Shown piece by piece: positions 60,835 to 64,000 of a stretch of 64,000 bases of DNA (the first letter of the stretch is position 1; the number at the start of each line of letters is the position of its first letter). The DNA is taken from the NCBI RefSeq assembly GCF_014200595.1, contig NZ_JACHCG010000001.1:682001-746000 (forward strand), given 5' to 3'. The notes beneath the pieces were generated by a model. It saw only the letters and a program-made list of their open reading frames with translations. It was not told where the DNA came from and made no database searches. This DNA is from Pedobacter cryoconitis (GTDB lineage: Bacteria; Bacteroidota; Bacteroidia; Sphingobacteriales; Sphingobacteriaceae). Made by a program: the position numbers and the translations under genes.

Positions 60835-62229
60835 TTATTTCCACCCACCACCTAATGCGCGGTATAAATTAACCACTGCATGTAATTTCTGACTCTGATC
60901 ATTGATGCCTTTTAGTTCTGCGGTCAGCAGATTTTGTTCGGCAGTCAGTACATCCGTATAATTTGTGTTCTTACTATAATTCAGCAGTTCCTTATTGAAG
61001 GATACTGCTTTCGTTAAAGCGCTTAATTGTTTTTGCCGCTTATCAGCTTTTTGCGTTGCAGACTGGTAAACAGCTAATGCATCGGATACCTCCTGGCTGG
61101 CTTTTAAAAGAGACAGTTCAAAATTGTACAGTGCTTGATTTTGCTGCGACTGTGCAGTCGTTAACTTTGCTTTATTGATACCTCTGTTGAAAATTGGCTG
61201 CGTAAGGCCGCCTGCAATATTTGCAAATAAACCAGCACTGTTTATCCATTCTTTAAGGGTAAGACTTGAAAAACCTCCTGCTGCGGTAATGGTTAATGCA
61301 GGATAGAAATTGGTTTTTGCCACGTTTGTGCGTTCAAATGCGGCTCTGAAAACGTATTCAGCTTGTTGCACATCTGGTCTGTTGGCCAGTAACTGGGCAG
61401 GAATACCAGGTTTTAAATCATAATCCAGCTTTTGCTGATGCAATGATGTCCTTTCAATTTTTCCGGGTGCCCTGGCAAGCAAGACGCTTAAAGCATGTTC
61501 CGTTTCCTTAATCTTCTGTTCGATATCAGGAATAGCCAGATCGGCCTCATAATAATTAGCCTCACTTTGTACCACCGCGACCCCGTTTAGTACAGAGCTT
61601 TCAAAAAGAAGTTGAATAGCCTCTGCATCAGCCTTTCTGTTTAAAGCCGTTTTTTGTGTCACTGCCAGTTGTTCATCCAGTGTTAGCAGATCATAATAGT
61701 AATTGGCAATGTTAGCTATCAATTGCGTTTGTATAGCTCTTTTAGCTGCATCAGAGGCTAGCAATTCCGCTAATGATGCGCGTTTAACACTGCTCAGTTT
61801 ACCCCAGACATCAATTTCCCAGGCAGTTGTAATCCCGAAATCGTACTGCGTGGAATTGTCAAAAATGCCAAAGCTTTGAGGATACGCTAATTTTGACTGT
61901 TTAACTGAAACATTGGTATTAACCTCAGGCAAAAAAGCAGCTTTGCTCATTCTTAAATTTGCTTTTGCTTCATTGATGCGTTCAATAGCGATCTTCAAGT
62001 CAAAATTTGCTTGTAAACCTTGCAGGATCAAATGATTTAATATGGTATCAGTGAACACTGCTGACCATTTTAAACCTGTCATATTTGTGGTATCTGAAAG
62101 ATTTCCATCGCGGTAAGCCGGCGCGCTGGAAATTGCGGGTTTGCTATAAGGACTGGTTACCTTACAAGAACTCCATAGACCTGAAACGATTACCAAAGGA
62201 ATCAGGAAAGAGTGAAATACTTTTTTCAT
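60835..62229 (-). CDS. RND efflux outer-membrane channel lipoprotein (second system)
   Basis: An outer-membrane factor of about 464 residues (OprM/CusC type). I use the ATG at 62229, which gives the lipoprotein signal MKKVFHSFLIPLVIVSGLWSSC; earlier in-frame starts would extend it into the permease gene. It has the two helical modules of the family, with LLANRPDVQQAEYVFRAAFERT and the ending HAVVNLYRALGGGWK, very like the other channel gene in this window (11376-12788). It starts 4 bp after the RND permease stop, forming one operon with it. Confidence 0.92.
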   Translation of the reverse strand: MKKVFHSFLIPLVIVSGLWSSCKVTSPYSKPAISSAPAYRDGNLSDTTNMTGLKWSAVFTDTILNHLILQGLQANFDLKIAIERINEAKANLRMSKAAFLPEVNTNVSVKQSKLAYPQSFGIFDNSTQYDFGITTAWEIDVWGKLSSVKRASLAELLASDAAKRAIQTQLIANIANYYYDLLTLDEQLAVTQKTALNRKADAEAIQLLFESSVLNGVAVVQSEANYYEADLAIPDIEQKIKETEHALSVLLARAPGKIERTSLHQQKLDYDLKPGIPAQLLANRPDVQQAEYVFRAAFERTNVAKTNFYPALTITAAGGFSSLTLKEWINSAGLFANIAGGLTQPIFNRGINKAKLTTAQSQQNQALYNFELSLLKASQEVSDALAVYQSATQKADKRQKQLSALTKAVSFNKELLNYSKNTNYTDVLTAEQNLLTAELKGINDQSQKLHAVVNLYRALGGGWK

Positions 62230-62233
62230 ATAA

Positions 62234-64000
62234 TTAAATGATTTCTGGAAAAGGTGAAGGAGCATGCTTAGGCGGGTGTACACCTGATATTTTCTCATGC
62301 AGAGCCTGAAAAAGAATAAATAATACAGGAATTACAAATACACCGAACAGGGTACCGATCAGCATTCCACCAACAGCGGCCGTTCCGATTGATTTATTAC
62401 TCAATGCACCTGCGCCAGTAGCCAGCATTAATGGGATCAGTCCGAAAATGAAAGCAAAAGAGGTCATTAAGATAGGTCTTAACCTGGCCTTTGCACCATA
62501 AATTGCTGACTGGGTTATGCTTCTGCCACTTAATCTGTGCATTAAAGCAAATTCAACAATCAGAATCGCATTTTTGGCCAGTAGTCCGATCAGCATAATC
62601 AGACTGATCTGCAAGAAGATATTGTTGTCTATACCGAATATTTTGGCAAAGATAAATGCCCCTGCTAGTCCGATCGGTAAAGACAATAATACGGCCATTG
62701 GCAGGATATAGCTCTTATACTGTGCACTTAACAGAAAATAGATAAAGATCAGGCACAGTGCAAAGATTAAGGTCGTCTGGCTGCCGCTGGAAAGTTCTTC
62801 CTTAGTTAGTCCGGAGAATTCATGAGAATAACCACGGCCTAAAGTCTGTGCAGCAACTTCATTGATTGCCTTGATCGCATCTCCAGAGCTATAACCTATT
62901 TTAGGTGTTCCGGTTACCGTAGTAGAAGTAAATAAGTTAAAGCGGTTGATAAATTCAGGGCCATAAGTTTTCTTAAGCGTCACGAATTCTGTGATAGGTG
63001 CCATTATTCCTTTATCTGTTCTTACAAATACCTTATTGATATCTGCCTCTTTACCTCTGGAATCGGGGTGAGACTGCATCATTACCCGGTATTGCTTACC
63101 AAATTTGTTAAAATCTGAAGCATATAACCCACCATAATACCCTTGAAGTGTATTCAATACGGTCTTTACATTCACACCTGCATCTTTACATTTAGCTACA
63201 TTTACATTCACTTCCAATTCAGGGAAGCCAATGTTAAATGGTGTTGCTGCATACATGATTTCCGGACGCTGGTTCAGCGCAGCCATGAACTTCCCTATGT
63301 TTTCTGAGAAATTTGCATAACTACCACCAGTTTTGTCCTGAAGCTGAACTTCAAAACCATTGTTGTTTCCAAATCCCTGTAAGGTTGGTGCAGCAAAGAA
63401 GATGACTTTAGCACCTTTAATATGGCCTGTTTTTGCAAATAGCTGATTGACAATACTAGTCACATCCTGGTTTTTATCTTTCCTTTCTTTCCATGGTTTC
63501 AGGCGGATAAACAGTGCACCATACGAACCACCAAATCCATTGATCAAGTCCATTCCGGCCAACCTGGAAGAAAGTTCTACTTCAGGAATGGAACGGGCTA
63601 TACTATCTACCAGATTAGTGATTTCTTCTGTGCGTTGCAAGGTTGAGGCAGGAGGGAGGATCACATCTCCATAAATTGCTCCACTGTCTTCATTCGGTAC
63701 AAACCCGGTAGGAGTAGTCTTGATCAGGAAATAAAAGATTCCCGCAAATACTGCAATTCCAGCTATAGATACCCATTTTCTACGGATCAAAAACCGGACT
63801 CCTCCAATATATTTATTGGTCACCGCTTCAAATGCAGTATTAAAGCCAGCATAGAATTTAGGTAAGAATCCAGTTGGCTGCGTATGTTTTTCAGGCCCAT
63901 GTGGTTTCAGAAATATAGCACATAAAGCAGGGCTCAGTGTTAAAGCATTTACCGCTGAAATCACAATAGCCACTGCAAGTGTTAATCCGAATTGCTTGTA
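62234..64000 (-). CDS. RND efflux permease, C-terminal part (second system)
   Basis: The last 589 residues of an AcrB-type permease, cut by the window end; the frame continues beyond base 64000 (YKQFGLTLAVAIV precedes the visible start). The second-half helices (SAVNALTLSPALCA, about TM6, then the TM7 segment after RRKW), the second porter domain and TM8-12 (LMLIGLLAKNAILIVEF) are present. It resembles the first permease in this window in layout, with the same SGLTKEE segment. An adaptor gene is expected upstream, outside the window. No regulator is visible. Confidence 0.92.
   Translation of the reverse strand, partial: YKQFGLTLAVAIVISAVNALTLSPALCAIFLKPHGPEKHTQPTGFLPKFYAGFNTAFEAVTNKYIGGVRFLIRRKWVSIAGIAVFAGIFYFLIKTTPTGFVPNEDSGAIYGDVILPPASTLQRTEEITNLVDSIARSIPEVELSSRLAGMDLINGFGGSYGALFIRLKPWKERKDKNQDVTSIVNQLFAKTGHIKGAKVIFFAAPTLQGFGNNNGFEVQLQDKTGGSYANFSENIGKFMAALNQRPEIMYAATPFNIGFPELEVNVNVAKCKDAGVNVKTVLNTLQGYYGGLYASDFNKFGKQYRVMMQSHPDSRGKEADINKVFVRTDKGIMAPITEFVTLKKTYGPEFINRFNLFTSTTVTGTPKIGYSSGDAIKAINEVAAQTLGRGYSHEFSGLTKEELSSGSQTTLIFALCLIFIYFLLSAQYKSYILPMAVLLSLPIGLAGAFIFAKIFGIDNNIFLQISLIMLIGLLAKNAILIVEFALMHRLSGRSITQSAIYGAKARLRPILMTSFAFIFGLIPLMLATGAGALSNKSIGTAAVGGMLIGTLFGVFVIPVLFILFQALHEKISGVHPPKHAPSPFPEII

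Overview
The window looks like chromosomal DNA of a Bacteroidota member, most probably a Pedobacter-like member of the Sphingobacteriaceae. The evidence is a SusD-type protein with its partner lipoproteins, many short lipoproteins with the lipobox Cys near residue 15-25, DUF2490, DUF4302, DUF1349 and DUF6702-like proteins, promoters of the TAnnTTTG (-7) kind, moderate-to-low G+C, and tight convergent gene ends sharing bidirectional terminators. No rRNA, tRNA, CRISPR array, insertion sequence or prophage was seen.

Layout. 1-2885: the end of a nutrient-uptake locus (SusD, zinc metallohydrolase lipoprotein, DUF4302 lipoprotein). 3010-5975: M1 peptidase and a divergent DUF6702-like protein. 6190-12788: a TetR-regulated RND tripartite efflux operon with three copies of a palindromic operator. 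12789-13312: a non-coding stretch with a large hairpin, nine 25-bp tandem repeats and a terminator. 13313-18698: a small membrane protein, then sbcD-sbcC. 18667-20229: PAP2 phosphatase and L,D-transpeptidase-like protein. 20461-24048: START protein, two ankyrin-repeat proteins (the second with a C-terminal SHOCT motif) and a 78-residue protein. 24060-26968: HxlR regulator divergent from a serine hydrolase and an MFS exporter, with an operator between them. 27018-30628: DUF1349 protein, NmrA-like oxidoreductase, AraC regulator, AhpD-like protein and an unknown membrane protein. 30600-32264: a membrane-anchored MutS-like ATPase. 32380-33677: an AT-rich pair (DUF3289-like protein plus lipoprotein) that looks accessory. 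33962-36723: a YtrA-type GntR/ABC operon with a perfect operator at its promoter. 36968-44224: an assimilatory sulfate reduction and siroheme operon. 44350-47873: tail-specific protease and gluconate-type permease. 47911-51316: DUF2490 protein, M3 peptidase and lone receiver protein. 51459-57273: zincless Fpg/Nei glycosylase, heterodimeric ABC exporter, unknown acidic protein and phosphoglycerate mutase. 57289-60753: lipoprotein, PheC-like periplasmic protein, M28 peptidase and MsrB. 60835-64000: a second RND efflux system, cut by the window end.

How the genes work together. The sulfate cluster is a nearly complete pathway: CysD-CysN make APS, an APS-type CysH reduces it to sulfite, a siroheme sulfite reductase makes sulfide, and CobA plus a dehydrogenase domain fused to a TauE-like permease make the siroheme. 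No APS kinase and no flavoprotein CysJ are present, which fits an APS-reductase, probably ferredoxin-linked route. Three loci (TetR/RND, HxlR/hydrolase-MFS, GntR/ABC) each carry a regulator and a clear inverted-repeat operator next to the genes they probably control.

I found no single unmistakably new system. The most unusual items are the DUF3289-like/lipoprotein pair, the siroheme-dehydrogenase/permease fusion, the sulfite reductase with an extra helical C-terminal domain, the 25-bp repeat array between two terminator-like hairpins, and a strong hairpin six bases before the sbcD start.
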